NCBI RefSeq assembly: GCF_003046425.1 | Contig: NZ_QAJG01000003.1 | Coordinates: forward strand, 48,501-112,500 | Source: Leptospira borgpetersenii serovar Javanica | Lineage (GTDB): Bacteria > Spirochaetota > Leptospiria > Leptospirales > Leptospiraceae | Direction: 5' to 3' | DNA length: 64,000 nucleotides | In this document: one piece after another, positions 26,146-53,285 of the stretch | Numbering within the stretch: the first letter of the stretch is position 1 | Layout of the letters: each line of letters begins with the position of its first letter | Translations under genes and position numbers: made by a program | Notes under the pieces: generated by a model | Databases searched by the model: none | What the model saw: only the letters and a program-made list of their open reading frames with translations | Told to the model about the DNA's origin: nothing

Positions 26146-27303
26146 ATGAAAGACCGAGCACCTCTATTTTGCGTCCGTAAGTGGTCCAAAGATAAAAAAA
26201 ACTTTAAACTGGGATATATCGACGCTCAAGGACAATGGGTGATCGAACCAGAATATGATCGGGCCGAGGGCTTTCAAGAAGGTGTTGCGATAGTTGTAAA
26301 AGATGGAAAAAAGTTTTTAATCAACGCGCGGAACGAAAAGATCTTCGATGTTTCGGATAACGTAAACTTGTTCTCCTTTAGCAAGGGATTGGCGGTCGCG
26401 TATAGCGAAGTAAAGCCGCGTCGATTTCAATACGGATATATGAATTTATCGGGAGAATTAATCATACCTTTAGAATATGAAAGGGCCGAACCTTTCCGCG
26501 AAGGACGCGGTGTAGTACAATCCAGCGAAACTAAAAAATGGGGGGCCGTAGATTCATCCGGAAAACTTGCGATCCCACATAAATTTTTAAATGGAATTTA
26601 CTTTCGGGACGGGATGGCGGTGACCGCGGAAGATTCCAGCGGAATGGGAGTGATCGATAGAAACGGTGCGTATATGGTTTCGCCTAAGTTCGAATCGATC
26701 GGTAGATTTAGTGAAGGTCTTGCTCGAGCAGTCGATAAGAAAACTCGAAAGTACGGATTCATCAACTCAAAGGGTGAATATGAGATCGAACCTACGATCT
26801 CTTATGCGAATGAATTTTCGAACGGATTTGCGGCAATGCACGATAAACAATCGAAGTGGGGTTATATCGATAAATCCGGAAACATAACGATTCCAACAAA
26901 ATTTAATTCGACTGGAGATTTTTCCGAAGAGATAGCCGACGTGTTGACTCATAAATGGGGCTATATAAACAAATTGGGAGATTGGATCATTCAACCCGCT
27001 TTTACAAGGGCTTATCCCTTTTTAAACGGTATCGCAGATGTTGAAATCAAAAAGAAACACGGACTGATCAATCCTAAGGGTGAATTTATACTCGAGCCGA
27101 TTTACAATCATATAGACAACACTCTTCCTACGCTGCTAAGAGTTACCTTATCTACCAATCCAAAGTCACCGAGTTTCGAGCAGTATTTCACAAGAAACGG
27201 AAAACTCGTCTGGAGTGAATTTGAATCCGTTCCGATGACTTCCCCATCGCCAAAGCGAAAAAAAATGACATCGTTATTCCGAAGGATCTTCTCGCCGACA
27301 TAA
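26146..27303 (+). CDS. WG-repeat protein, probably the 5' part of a split gene
   Basis: 385 residues built almost wholly of about ten WG repeats of 35-45 residues (KLGYIDAQGQWVIEPEYD, KYGFINSKGEYEIEPTISY, KWGYIDKSGNITIPTKFN). WG-repeat proteins are soluble beta-rich proteins of unknown function. The last 13 or so residues after the A8 tract at 27258 (MTSLFRRIFSPT) look random. The overlapping frame reached by a -1 shift is protein-like, so the genuine product may continue to 28268. No signal peptide. Confidence 0.8.
   Translation: MKDRAPLFCVRKWSKDKKNFKLGYIDAQGQWVIEPEYDRAEGFQEGVAIVVKDGKKFLINARNEKIFDVSDNVNLFSFSKGLAVAYSEVKPRRFQYGYMNLSGELIIPLEYERAEPFREGRGVVQSSETKKWGAVDSSGKLAIPHKFLNGIYFRDGMAVTAEDSSGMGVIDRNGAYMVSPKFESIGRFSEGLARAVDKKTRKYGFINSKGEYEIEPTISYANEFSNGFAAMHDKQSKWGYIDKSGNITIPTKFNSTGDFSEEIADVLTHKWGYINKLGDWIIQPAFTRAYPFLNGIADVEIKKKHGLINPKGEFILEPIYNHIDNTLPTLLRVTLSTNPKSPSFEQYFTRNGKLVWSEFESVPMTSPSPKRKKMTSLFRRIFSPT
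27258..27265 (+). other. A8 tract with a -1 frameshift heptamer
   Basis: Read in the WG-repeat frame the codons are CGA AAA AAA ATG, so bases 27258-27264 form the slippery heptamer A AAA AAA. A -1 slip there leads into the open frame running to 28268. A single A insertion would also restore one long gene. Confidence 0.6.
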
Positions 27304-28268
27304 AAGAAAGGACGCATAAAATCGTTTCGGATTTTTCTCAAAGCGACGAAACGGTGCGCAAATCGATTTCCCAGCTAACACAAATTTCATGGGAAGAAGT
27401 TTTTATTAAAACCGTGGATCAGTTGGATACAAATTGGAAAGAGTTAGGGACGGACCTCTCCGGAGAACTGAGCGGAGCGCTTTTCTTCTGGGATGATACG
27501 CAAGGAAATGTCGGTCTCTCTGTGTGCTTTGCGATCGATAACAACGATCCGGACGATTTACTCAACGAATTCGACGGAGGCGAAAGTGCGGTCGATTTCG
27601 ATTTCGTTTTTTCCAAGGTTGTTCCCGCGTGCAAAGAATCGGAACGGATTCAATCATCGCTTAAAAATGAACTGCTCGACGTTCTTTTTGAAAAAGCAGT
27701 CGCATATTCTCTAACACGAACGGATTTTTTAAAGATCAAAAAAATGGATCCACTTTATATCTATCGAGCCTATGCGCACAACGAACCGCCAACGATCCTG
27801 TTCAAAGTCGGGAAAAACAAACCCGAAATTCTCGACGCGAAAGGATTCATTCAGCGGAGAATATTGAAAGATCATCCGTACTTTTCTCAAATCTTCGGCA
27901 AAGAAGAATGGGCCGAACAGTATCAAGACAAGTTCAATGAAATATCACAGGACGATCTGGCGGAAACATTAAATCATTTTTTATTCACTTATTGGAAAGA
28001 AGAATCAAAACCGGAATATATCAAAGCGATCGCCGAACTTCTACCGATTGCATCGAAGACGGTTCGATCCAATCGTTTGAGGCTTGTGCTTGCCGGATAT
28101 TTTTCGATTGATAAAAAGCCCGAACTCGCACTACAACATTTGCGGGAACTCAAAGAGGAAGAACATTTAAGCACTCATTTTTTATGGGCGAGAGAATATT
28201 TTTCCTCACTTGAAGAAAATCCGGAATTCAAAGAAATCGTACAACGGGTTAAGGCAATGGGACGTTAG
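27264..28268 (+). CDS. Helical C-terminal part of the split WG-repeat gene
   Basis: This frame is open from 27225 and reads NDIVIPKDLLADIKERTHK through to RVKAMGR. A stand-alone start would need the GTG at 27354, which lacks a ribosome-binding site, or an unusual codon. Around residues 40-90 the sequence has ALFFWDDTQGNVGLSVCFA and acidic loops. The C-terminus has TPR-like helices (LRLVLAGYFSIDKKPELAL, EYFSSLEENPEFKEIVQ), a pattern also seen at the end of the WGR protein at 18397. Function unknown. It is best read as the continuation of the WG-repeat protein. Confidence 0.7.
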   Translation, partial: NDIVIPKDLLADIKERTHKIVSDFSQSDETVRKSISQLTQISWEEVFIKTVDQLDTNWKELGTDLSGELSGALFFWDDTQGNVGLSVCFAIDNNDPDDLLNEFDGGESAVDFDFVFSKVVPACKESERIQSSLKNELLDVLFEKAVAYSLTRTDFLKIKKMDPLYIYRAYAHNEPPTILFKVGKNKPEILDAKGFIQRRILKDHPYFSQIFGKEEWAEQYQDKFNEISQDDLAETLNHFLFTYWKEESKPEYIKAIAELLPIASKTVRSNRLRLVLAGYFSIDKKPELALQHLRELKEEEHLSTHFLWAREYFSSLEENPEFKEIVQRVKAMGR

Positions 28269-28334
28269 AAAAGACGATGTTCATATTGCTCTCCCTTGAA
28301 TTGACAAAATCACAATCTCTCAAAATCGAAACGG

Positions 28335-29036
28335 TCATGGCGTCTCCATTTTTTCTCCCAAAACTCCGGTCACAATTCCTCCATACCAACGAAAGAATTT
28401 TAACTTCGAAAAAACCTTACGATAAAATTCTTCTTCGGAAAAAATACTTCCGAAATCGGAAATCGAATCCATTAAATATTTTTTCCGTACAAACGGATAC
28501 GAAAACAATCTAGCCATCCAAGGCAGAAAAAACAGAAAATAAAATTTCCAGAAGACGGAAACAAATCCGACCGGTTTGGATAACTCCATAAAAACGAAAG
28601 TACCGGATGGTTTTAAAATTCGATACACCTCGTCTATCAGAAGAATTCGTTGCTCGGGTCTTAGCGTTTTGAGTCCGAAACTACAAGTCACAAAATCGCA
28701 ATGACTGGATGGAATCGAAGAAGCAAGCGCGTTTTCGGTAACGTAAAAGATATGTTCTTCCCCGAAACGATCGCGCGCGACTTGAATCATTCCCCCGGAA
28801 ACGTCGACACCTATGATCCTTTTACAACGAAAATTCTTTCTTAAAATTCCGATATTGTTTCCGTTTCCGCACATCAGATCGCAAACGATTCCGTCGTTTG
28901 TGGGATCCAAAATTTTCAGGAAACGTTTTCTCGCACGATTTGCGAATCCGAACGTGAGAATTTCCATAAAACCGTAACTTTTTGAAAATAGATCGAAGAA
29001 CTTTCTCTGATTTTCGAAGTTTCCGGATAATATCAT
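28335..29036 (-). CDS. Class I SAM-dependent methyltransferase, UbiE/MenG-like
   Basis: 233 residues. Motif I VCDLMCGNGNNIG, the acidic strand end IIGVDVSGGM, and motif VTCSFGLKTLRPEQR resemble the UbiE/COQ5 family, whose members methylate the quinone ring in menaquinone or ubiquinone synthesis. FGL in place of the FGLRN consensus and the hydrophobic C-terminal region (FWKFYFLFFLPWMARLF) suggest a lipid-linked substrate. Menaquinone methylation is possible, but a paralogue is equally likely. It is downstream of the membrane SRPBCC protein with 26 bases between them. Confidence 0.7.
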   Translation of the reverse strand: MILSGNFENQRKFFDLFSKSYGFMEILTFGFANRARKRFLKILDPTNDGIVCDLMCGNGNNIGILRKNFRCKRIIGVDVSGGMIQVARDRFGEEHIFYVTENALASSIPSSHCDFVTCSFGLKTLRPEQRILLIDEVYRILKPSGTFVFMELSKPVGFVSVFWKFYFLFFLPWMARLFSYPFVRKKYLMDSISDFGSIFSEEEFYRKVFSKLKFFRWYGGIVTGVLGEKMETP

Positions 29037-29062
29037 ATTTTTAATATATTCTTAAATTAAGA

Positions 29063-30052
29063 TTAATCGTTTTCAAAATGCGAATGAGTTCGTTCGGATT
29101 CTACTTTTTTCTTGACGTTGTTCAGAACGTGGCGATGCATTTCATCCATCAGATAATTTTCCCATAATTCCCAATAAAATTTAGGCCCCAGGTTATTTAC
29201 ATATTTCGTAGTCGCTACAAGTTTGGTTTTGTTTTCGGAAATCTCAATCAAACGAAACTCGCCGGACCGGGCCCAGATCTTTCCTCGAATGTGTTTCGGC
29301 TCGACCTCTCCGTAGAAGGAAGTTTCTTTCATGGTGACCTGGGGCTCCGGAAAGGAAAACGCGATCCGATTCCGATCCTCGAAAAAATCCACTCGAGCAG
29401 AAGTTTCCCCGTTCGTATAAACACAATGCAATATTCTATTTTTATCATATTTTAGAATTTCCATAAAAATCGGATAGGAAACTCCGTTGTGTAGAAAAAA
29501 ATTCTCCGCTTCCCCGAACTTGAAGGGGGAACTGATCTTGTCCCAAATTTCTTTTTTGGAAGCGTCGATTTCCACCCAAGTTTCCACATTATGCAAATCC
29601 AATTCCCGATCGTTTTGATCGTAGACATATGCGGATATGTTAAAGAATAAAATCGTAAGTATCAGCAGATATTTGGACCAAACTCTTAGACAAATCACTG
29701 AGCCGAACGCAGTCCCTAAGAATAGAAAAAAGTAAACAACAGGAAGAGCCATAAGCACACAGATCAATCCTTCCTTTGCGTAGAATAAAAAAACTAAAAT
29801 GGAGATAACCGTTAGTATGAGCGTGGTTTTAAATATATAAGAGAAAGTTCGAGTGACCTCTTTTGTGAAAAAAGAAACTAAAAATCCGCTCAATATCCCC
29901 AATGAAAACGGATACGCCACAAAAAGAACGAATCCGTATTGCTCATTCAAGGCCCAAAACGGAGCGGAAATTAAAAAGAATAGAAGTGCGGCCGTGATCA
30001 GACAAGTTATAATGATTTTTTTCGTTTTAGAAATTTGATTTTCCGATTCCAT
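29063..30052 (-). CDS. Membrane protein with C-terminal SRPBCC-like (START fold) domain
   Basis: 329 residues. The N-terminal 155 residues contain five hydrophobic helices (IIITCLITAALLFFLISAP, FVLFVAYPFSLGILSGFLV, TTLILTVISILVFLFY, ICVLMALPVVYFFLFLGTAF, YLLILTILFFNISAYVY). Residues about 165-310 (WVEIDASKKEIWDKISSPF, KLVATTKYVNNLGPKFYWELW) have the pattern of the SRPBCC/polyketide-cyclase lipid-binding fold. It probably faces the cytoplasm and binds a hydrophobic ligand. The neighbouring methyltransferase may act on the same ligand. GAGGAAA lies upstream of the ATG. Confidence 0.65.
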   Translation of the reverse strand: MESENQISKTKKIIITCLITAALLFFLISAPFWALNEQYGFVLFVAYPFSLGILSGFLVSFFTKEVTRTFSYIFKTTLILTVISILVFLFYAKEGLICVLMALPVVYFFLFLGTAFGSVICLRVWSKYLLILTILFFNISAYVYDQNDRELDLHNVETWVEIDASKKEIWDKISSPFKFGEAENFFLHNGVSYPIFMEILKYDKNRILHCVYTNGETSARVDFFEDRNRIAFSFPEPQVTMKETSFYGEVEPKHIRGKIWARSGEFRLIEISENKTKLVATTKYVNNLGPKFYWELWENYLMDEMHRHVLNNVKKKVESERTHSHFEND

Positions 30053-32417
<2,365 letters not shown>

Positions 32418-32457
32418 GAGCCATCAAACGACCCATGGAAATGAAGATAATCAAGTT

Positions 32458-32494
32458 TACAACACCGCTTTTGCGGTGTTGTTTTTGGTTTTTA
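32458..32494 (+). terminator. Intrinsic terminator of lpxD
   Basis: ACAACACCGC and GCGGTGTTGT form a 10-bp stem with a TTTT loop, followed by TTTTTGGTTTTT, 41 bases after the lpxD stop. Bases further on to 32799 hold a decayed family-4 end (GTAGTTCCTACATTTTGAG) and no gene. Confidence 0.85.
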
Positions 32495-32799
32495 CACCGT
32501 AGCTATTTTAGAGACTAAAAACACGACAAAAGTTTCCGAAACAAGTAGTCGCAGCAGACTTGCATTTTAGAGAATTACAATTCAAATGATTAATATTTCT
32601 CTAAAATATTATTTTGCAATTCTGTCATCCGAACGTAGCAGCTTCTACAGATTATGCCGTATTGACAATTTTTCCCATCGTTCCAAATCGTAGTAGTTCC
32701 TACATTTTGAGATTAGAAACGGGCTCTCTATTACTTTAATCGGAGTAAAGGTTGAATCCGTTTTTCAATTTCTGAAATTGGTAAAAGAGAGCTATTACT

Positions 32800-34448
<1,649 letters not shown>

Positions 34449-34673
34449 TTATTTACAGCTTATCCTGAATTCGAATTCTTTAATGCCAGCCCCTCTTCTT
34501 GCAAATATATCGTGGAATAACTGACAGATATTTACGACGGAACCTTTTCCCAATTTTCTTTTCGTCGGGAAAAGATTCGAGACGATTTTACAATCGATAG
34601 AGCATAGTTCGTATCCTTGAGAATGAATTCCGTAATGAATACCAAGAATGCTTTGAGATTTATAATTGTTCAA
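34449..34673 (-). CDS. Doubtful small hypothetical protein
   Basis: 74 codons from a TTG, without a recognisable ribosome-binding site. SIDCKIVSNLFPTKRKLGKG and FHDIFARRGAGIKEFEF look protein-like. It lies just after a small gene on the same strand (20 bases) and next to a repeat, so it could be a truncated C-terminus. Confidence 0.3.
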   Translation of the reverse strand: MNNYKSQSILGIHYGIHSQGYELCSIDCKIVSNLFPTKRKLGKGSVVNICQLFHDIFARRGAGIKEFEFRISCK

Positions 34674-34693
34674 GAGGAGCTACTTGCTTATTT

Positions 34694-34915
34694 TTAACCC
34701 CAACGGCTTTTGTAATAATAAACTCCAGACGGAGCAATTCCAAAACCTTCCGGATGTTCGACCACGAACCTGGACTCTTTCAAATCCTCCAGATGGGGTC
34801 TGAGTTGATGTGCAGGTTTGGCAGTATTGATTTCCAAAGTCTCCATAGTCATCATCTTTCCCGATTGAGAAGCGTGATAGATATCTTGAAAGATTTGAAT
34901 TGAAAGAGAATTCAT
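34694..34915 (-). CDS. Small hypothetical protein, possible winged-helix fold
   Basis: 73 residues from the ATG at 34915 (an upstream TTG gives 81). SIQIFQDIYHASQSGKMMTM, ETLEINTAKPAHQLRPHL and FGIAPSGVYYYKSRWG have the helix-turn-helix and wing spacing of small DNA-binding regulators. It is a guess at the fold level only. The upstream spacing to the ribosome-binding AAGGA is long for either start. Confidence 0.5.
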   Translation of the reverse strand: MNSLSIQIFQDIYHASQSGKMMTMETLEINTAKPAHQLRPHLEDLKESRFVVEHPEGFGIAPSGVYYYKSRWG

Positions 34916-34969
34916 ATGGGCCCGCTTTTTATCCTTCAAGAAGTACTTCTTTGTGTCAAAAAGATTTTA

Positions 34970-35140
34970 CTATCCGGACATATGAAAATAGTATCAAAAA
35001 TTAGCGGACAATTTTTGCAAAAATATAGAAGTTCTCAAAACTTAAGTCGAGTTCGGAATTGTCGGCTCTTTTGAAGAAGATCCAACACTCTAACTTTTGA
35101 AATAAACTCATCATAGTATTGTTCTCATACGTCCGAGTAG
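34970..35140 (+). mobile_element. Miniature element, family 3
   Basis: About 170 bases bounded by CTATCCGGACATATGAAAAT and an inverted end TCATACGTCCGAGTAG. The interior block CAACACTCTAACTTTTGAAA is shared with the copies at 39526, 48527 and the fragment at 3590. There is no coding capacity. Confidence 0.7.
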
Positions 35141-35271
35141 TAATTTCCTTTTCAAATATTCCTATATAGAACTTGAAAAACTTACGAGCCATTTTTCCTC
35201 AAACACCGCCTTTGATAATTGCATTCATTACAAACTTAGAATTTCTATCACTACAATGTATCATGGATACT

Positions 35272-35440
35272 TAGAACCGGTCTTAAAACTTCTACAGAAA
35301 TATTCATTTTGAATTTTTCATAAAATGAAAAGTTCTCTCCCCTTTGACGATCATCGGCCTTCGAATAGGTTTTATTATTGTCAAGCTTTCGTGGGAGTTC
35401 CCACATTTTGGAGGTTTTGAGACCGGCTCTAAGTCTGAAT
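35272..35440. repeat. Dispersed repeat, family 4
   Basis: Left end TTAGAACCGGTCTTAAAACT and right end AGGTTTTGAGACCGGCTCTAA are inverted complements with mismatches. The GTGGGAGTTCCCAC palindrome lies near the right end. The stretch 35140-35630 has no gene. Confidence 0.65.
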
Positions 35441-35611
35441 ATGGATTTGCTTCAAGATACCTAACTATGTAATAAATCCGAATTTTTTGCTTTCGGTTTC
35501 TTATGACTTTCATTAAGATTAAGGCTCAAGGGAAAATTCCAGGACCAGGTTTCATTTTTTACGTTAGTGTTCACTCTAAAGATTTACAAAATGATTTATT
35601 TCATTTCTTTC

Positions 35612-36272
<661 letters not shown>

Positions 36273-36341
36273 CGTTATAGAGACATTTCATTTTTCCGAT
36301 CTTTCAAAAATGAGAATTGGAAATAATCGTTTTTTTCTTAA

Positions 36342-36356
36342 CCCCACATTGTGGGG
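36342..36356 (+). repeat. Solitary CRISPR-repeat-like hairpin
   Basis: CCCCACATTGTGGGG, preceded by AA and followed by AAAAAAG, resembles the reverse complement of the repeat at 13666, whose core is CCCCACGCATGTGGGGAAAAG. Sequence downstream is shared with the regions after 5493 and 56196. Confidence 0.4.
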
Positions 36357-36469
36357 AAAAAAGAGTAAAGTCAGAACTATTCCACTGACATCTAAAACAT
36401 AGAAACTTCAACCGAAATGTAACAACAATAAAATCTATTCGAAAACGAATAAAAGCCCGCCCAAAACCT

Positions 36470-36612
36470 GAACAAACCAGTTCTAATCATTCGTAATAAA
36501 ACGTAGGAATTCCCACAAATTACATTTCTTTGAAAAAATCCATGGCTTTCGAACAAATTTTATTGTTGTTCGAGTCTCTGTAGGAATTCCCGAATCTGAG
36601 ATTTTGAAATAG
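36470..36612. repeat. Dispersed repeat, family 4
   Basis: CAAAACCTGAACAAACCAG at one end; GTAGGAATTCCCACA and GTAGGAATTCCCGAATCTG inside. This is an older copy of the family at 7130. The gap before the cyclase-like gene holds nothing else. Confidence 0.5.
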
Positions 36613-36621
36613 AACCTTCAT

Positions 36622-38760
<2,139 letters not shown>

Positions 38761-39525
38761 GAAACTTTTCTTAATTTTCCTCTCCAATATTGAAGTCGGT
38801 CAAGTTGAATATTCCACTTCCACACATCAGAAGCGTATTTCCATTCGATTACCTAAAGAAACGGTCTACAAGTATGAACGTCTTCGAGATACTACCATAG
38901 TTTATCGTTTTCCGCAACCCCGTAAAGACAATACGAAGTTTACTTGAAATTTCTCTGTTCGTAATTGGAAATTTTATTTTCAAATTCTTTTTCGTATCCA
39001 TGGACATAACGGATAAAAGTTAGAATATTCATTAAAAACAATTAAACAATCATATCTTTTGACTGAATTCGATCCAAAACCTCACAACCCATCCTTTTTC
39101 TCGATCGAACGCATCCAATCCATCACAGATCCGGACAATCCACCACCCATAATTGATTACCCGAATCGATAAAAGTATCATATCAAAAAATACAAGGAAA
39201 CATCACGTAGTTTAATATACTTCCTTGGAAGCCTTCAAAGCAAATCCATCAACAAATTTCGAAGCAATGGCCAACGAGTAAATATAATTCATTCTCAGAT
39301 AGATAAAAAAGCATTTTTGAAAATTATTTCCAGAACAATACGGAAGATGCTCCGAGCTTACGATAGGCGGATCCAAAGAAAAGCGAATAAAATACATTAA
39401 ATAATCATAATTCTATATCTGAAATCGATATTTTCAGAATGTCTCTGCATCAAACTCATGGAGGAATTCGCAGGGAAAAATTTTTAAAATTGTTCAAGGA
39501 TTTCTACAAACAAATAATGTGGGTT

Positions 39526-39702
39526 ACTACTCGGACGCATGAAAATAGTACCAAAAATTAAGATGGGATTTTTATAAAAATGCGGCAAGTCCTCGTAAAA
39601 TCGCGTCTAATCCGGAATTGCGAGCTTTTTTTGAAAAAGATCGAATATTCTAACTTTTGAAATAAGCTCATCATAGTATTTTTTTCATGTGTTCGAGTAG
39701 AA
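39526..39702 (+). mobile_element. Miniature element, family 3
   Basis: Left terminus CTACTCGGACGCATGAAAAT; right terminus TCATGTGTTCGAGTAG, its inverted complement with a few mismatches. The interior has CGAATATTCTAACTTTTGAA. It abuts family 5 directly on the right. Confidence 0.75.
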
Positions 39703-39796
39703 CTACTCATAATTATATAATAAAGTACCTAATATTTTGCATGGAATCAGTGTTTTGCGATAAAATTAACGGTACTCAATTTTATAGAGATGAGTA
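39703..39796 (-). repeat. Short dispersed repeat, family 5
   Basis: Inverted, near-identical copy of 6748-6845. It contains GTACCTAATATTTTGCATGG and TCAGTGTTTTGCGATAAAAT. Confidence 0.75.
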
Positions 39797-40287
39797 ATGC
39801 GAACGCTATTTCAAACTCAAGCCGCAGAGTTTTCCTGAACTCAATGGATCGTTTCCTACGGGTCCGCTCCGAAGAACTAAAGCGACTCACTCCCTGAATG
39901 CGGATCCTTAGAAAGGCATTCGCTGAGTTTCCTGGATCGTTCGACAAATCGCACTCTATAATAAATTGTAACTAGAGACGAAATATTACATTACGTTTTT
40001 TTCATGCAACTTATTGACTGGAGCCGGCCTTTGTTTGCTAAGACTGGATTCGCCCAAACTTTTTATAAAAGCCTTTTTCAAAAAACCGATGTGAAACTTC
40101 TACATTTTGTTACGCACTGTTTGAATAGTCGTGCCTAAAAAATAGTCGAAATGATCAATATCATGAGTTCGTGGAGAAAGTTAAGAAAACCTTTCTAAAG
40201 GTAGAAATTCCTATATTTGCCAAGATAGAACTTTGGTTATCTTCGGTTTCTAAAGACTAAAAATATGGAAGTTCTCACATTTAATTT

Positions 40288-40456
40288 TGAGTCTGTCCGA
40301 AACCTCGAAATCTACGAAATTTAACGACAATAAAATCCGTTCGAAAACCCATAGAACCACTTAAGGGAACGCAATTTGTGGAAACTCATACACTTTTATT
40401 ACAAACTGATTCAATGATTTGTAATTGATTTCTTTTTAAGGCTTTGAAACGGGCTT
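40288..40456. repeat. Dispersed repeat, family 4
   Basis: TTTTGAGTCTGTCCGAAACC at the left and CTTTGAAACGGGCTTTAAGT at the right, with diverged interior. It is an older copy of the family at 48897. Confidence 0.5.
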
Positions 40457-40629
40457 TAAGTCCAAAGAGAACAATTTTCCTACAGTTCTTGTCTATTTTG
40501 AAAAGTGCTTCATTGCCGTTCAATTTTTGAGGCCATTATCTTAAAAAGCAAATTTAACCTCGCAAACGACTTTCCAAAGAAAAATAAAACACACATACCC
40601 GAAAGATACCTAGATCATATGAGAATTTA

Positions 40630-40917
<288 letters not shown>

Positions 40918-40983
40918 ACCTTAACCTCTTTGTTTTTTGATCATAATAATCCAAATTTCTCTGTAAAGATTAAAAAAACGGTT

Positions 40984-41532
<549 letters not shown>

Positions 41533-41555
41533 ATTTTAACCAGTTTTAGACCGGA

Positions 41556-42524
<969 letters not shown>

Positions 42525-42766
42525 TGTATTTCCTTTTAGTTTTGCGATCAGGTTGTGTTATTCGAAAAATGTCTTCTCGACTTTTTACAAAGGTTTGTCC
42601 TAAAAATTTTACGGTTTGGTAATTTCTCATCATTAAGAAATAGATAAGATTAGGATTCACCTTTAAATAACCTCTAAAAAATCCGAAGACAGTGATCGTC
42701 TAATTAAATTCCTAAATGAAGTTATCATTTTGTGATCATCAAATTCATTTTATAGAGATACTTTAG

Positions 42767-42816
42767 TAAAAACCGATCTTTTTTATATTCTCAAATTAAA
42801 GAATGAAAAAAGACCG
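42767..42816 (-). terminator. Terminator downstream of dnaJ
   Basis: On the minus strand CGGTCTTTTTTCATTC pairs with GAATATAAAAAAGATCG (one mismatch and one bulge), followed by GTTTTTAC. The distance of nine bases from the dnaJ stop makes it the probable end of the heat-shock cluster. The remaining 240 bases to the Gfo/Idh/MocA gene contain its ribosome site and nothing else clear. Confidence 0.6.
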
Positions 42817-42824
42817 AATTCTTT

Positions 42825-46325
<3,501 letters not shown>

Positions 46326-46328
46326 TGT

Positions 46329-47013
<685 letters not shown>

Positions 47014-47026
47014 ACATTACTCTCCC

Positions 47027-48055
<1,029 letters not shown>

Positions 48056-48059
48056 TTTT

Positions 48060-48086
48060 CTGGCACTCTGAATGTTAGAGTGCTAA
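48060..48086 (-). promoter_or_regulatory. CIRCE operator
   Basis: On the minus strand TTAGCACTC-N9-GAGTGCCAG; the right arm differs from the consensus GAGTGCTAA at two positions. It ends four bases before the hrcA ATG, where the ribosome-binding site should be, so HrcA binding and hairpin formation could also affect translation. A TTGACA lies on the minus strand at 48126-48121, but a good -10 was not seen. Confidence 0.9.
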
Positions 48087-48526
48087 TTCATACAATTAGT
48101 TTCCGAATTCCTACGAAAAATGTCAAGGAAGAAAGTAGTTTCATCTTGTTTTGAGTGCAAAAACCTCGTTTTTTTAGCATTGAAAAGACGAGAGTGCCGG
48201 AAAAGGACAACTTAAGCGACACAAATAGTTTCTATCCTTACACTTTGAAGGAGTAAATTGTATTTTTCTGGATTCAATTTTGCGGGAGTTCCTAGGTTTT
48301 CTAAGGATAGTTATTAAGACCTATACGGCCTTGTTAACCCGAAACGCCGATCGATAGAAAAGCCTTTCACTTGGGTTTCCTTATGTCCCGCTTAGAAAAC
48401 TTAAATTCGAATGAATCGACACATTAAAAGAAGCATCCATAAAGAGAAAAATAGATTTCAAAACGTTATAAGACCCAATAATCCTGGGGGGCAGGACCTT
48501 ACACTGAACCAGATTTCAAATTGTTC

Positions 48527-48687
48527 CTACTACTCAGAATATCATAACCAGTTTGTTTCAAAAGTTAGAATATTCACTTCTTCAAAAAAGCTGATCATTC
48601 TGAATTCGGCGCAATTTTGTGAGGACTTCTATATTTTTGCAAAAATTGCTCGTTAATTTTCGGTGCTATTTTTATGCGTCCGAGTAG
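48527..48687 (-). mobile_element. Miniature element, family 3, reversed
   Basis: CTACTCAGAATATCAT at the left and TTTTTATGCGTCCGAGTAG at the right, inverted with respect to the copies at 34970 and 39526. The interior block CAAAAGTTAGAATATTC is shared. Confidence 0.7.
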
Positions 48688-48896
48688 TTCAAAAACATTA
48701 TGAAAAAGATAATTTACTCGCTCCGATAAGTGAAACTTTTAATATTTTAGAATTTGCATCTCGTCCAAGAATAGGAAGAATTAATTGGCAGCGTGTCCAA
48801 AATTTACCGAGGATCATAAAAAGCGAAAAAATGAATTCCTTTTTATTTCATCAAAAATATCAAGCCCTTACTAGTCTGACTTCTCACATGTTTTTA

Positions 48897-49075
48897 AGAA
48901 CTTGTCCCAAAACTTGAAAAGAAATCAGCACAATCATTTCATAAGCTCGTAATAGAGCGTGAGAATTCCCGCAGATCATGTTCCTTGGACAGTTTATCGG
49001 TTTTCAAATGGACCTATTGTTGGAACACTTTTGTAGGAGTTCCCACATCCGAAGTTTTGGGACAAGTTTTAAATT
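48897..49075. repeat. Best-preserved family-4 repeat
   Basis: AAGAACTTGTCCCAAAACTT and its inverted partner AAGTTTTGGGACAAGTTTTA bound about 180 bases, with GTAGGAGTTCCCACATC near the right end. The complementary ends indicate an inverted-repeat element. No coding capacity. Confidence 0.7.
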
Positions 49076-49228
49076 CAAATTACAAACTCTAAGGATTATT
49101 CGATCAAATTGCCACGATCGTCTTTTATCATAGCAATCGAGGAAGGAAAAATTTCATTCTTATGTCGGCTGTAATTTCGAAACATCACTTTTCGAAATCA
49201 AGGTTTCGGTCGATTCTGTAAAAAGAGA

Positions 49229-51037
<1,809 letters not shown>

Positions 51038-51052
51038 GTGCTATATTCTTAA

Positions 51053-53209
<2,157 letters not shown>

Positions 53210-53285
53210 AACGCTTCAATCAGACATTATTTCATTTGACTCGCACAATTTTACTCACATACTACTTCGAATCGGGAAATTGACT

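Larger units (their letters stand above)
38761..40629. other. 1.9-kb region of stacked repeats without a supported gene
   Basis: Contains element family 3 (39526-39702), family 5 (39703-39796), a degenerate family-6 segment to about 39970, a part of family 6 near 40010-40075 (GGCCTTTG, GATTCGCCCAAACTTTTTAT), and family 4 (40288-40456). A 62-codon frame at 38759-38947 (ISIRLPKETVYKYERLRD) overlaps the divergent cyclase start. It is too short to support, although its composition is protein-like. Confidence 0.5.
48087..49228. other. 1.1-kb intergenic region with two repeat elements
   Basis: Holds a family-3 element (48527-48687) and a family-4 repeat (48897-49075). Nothing else was recognised. 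Confidence 0.5.
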
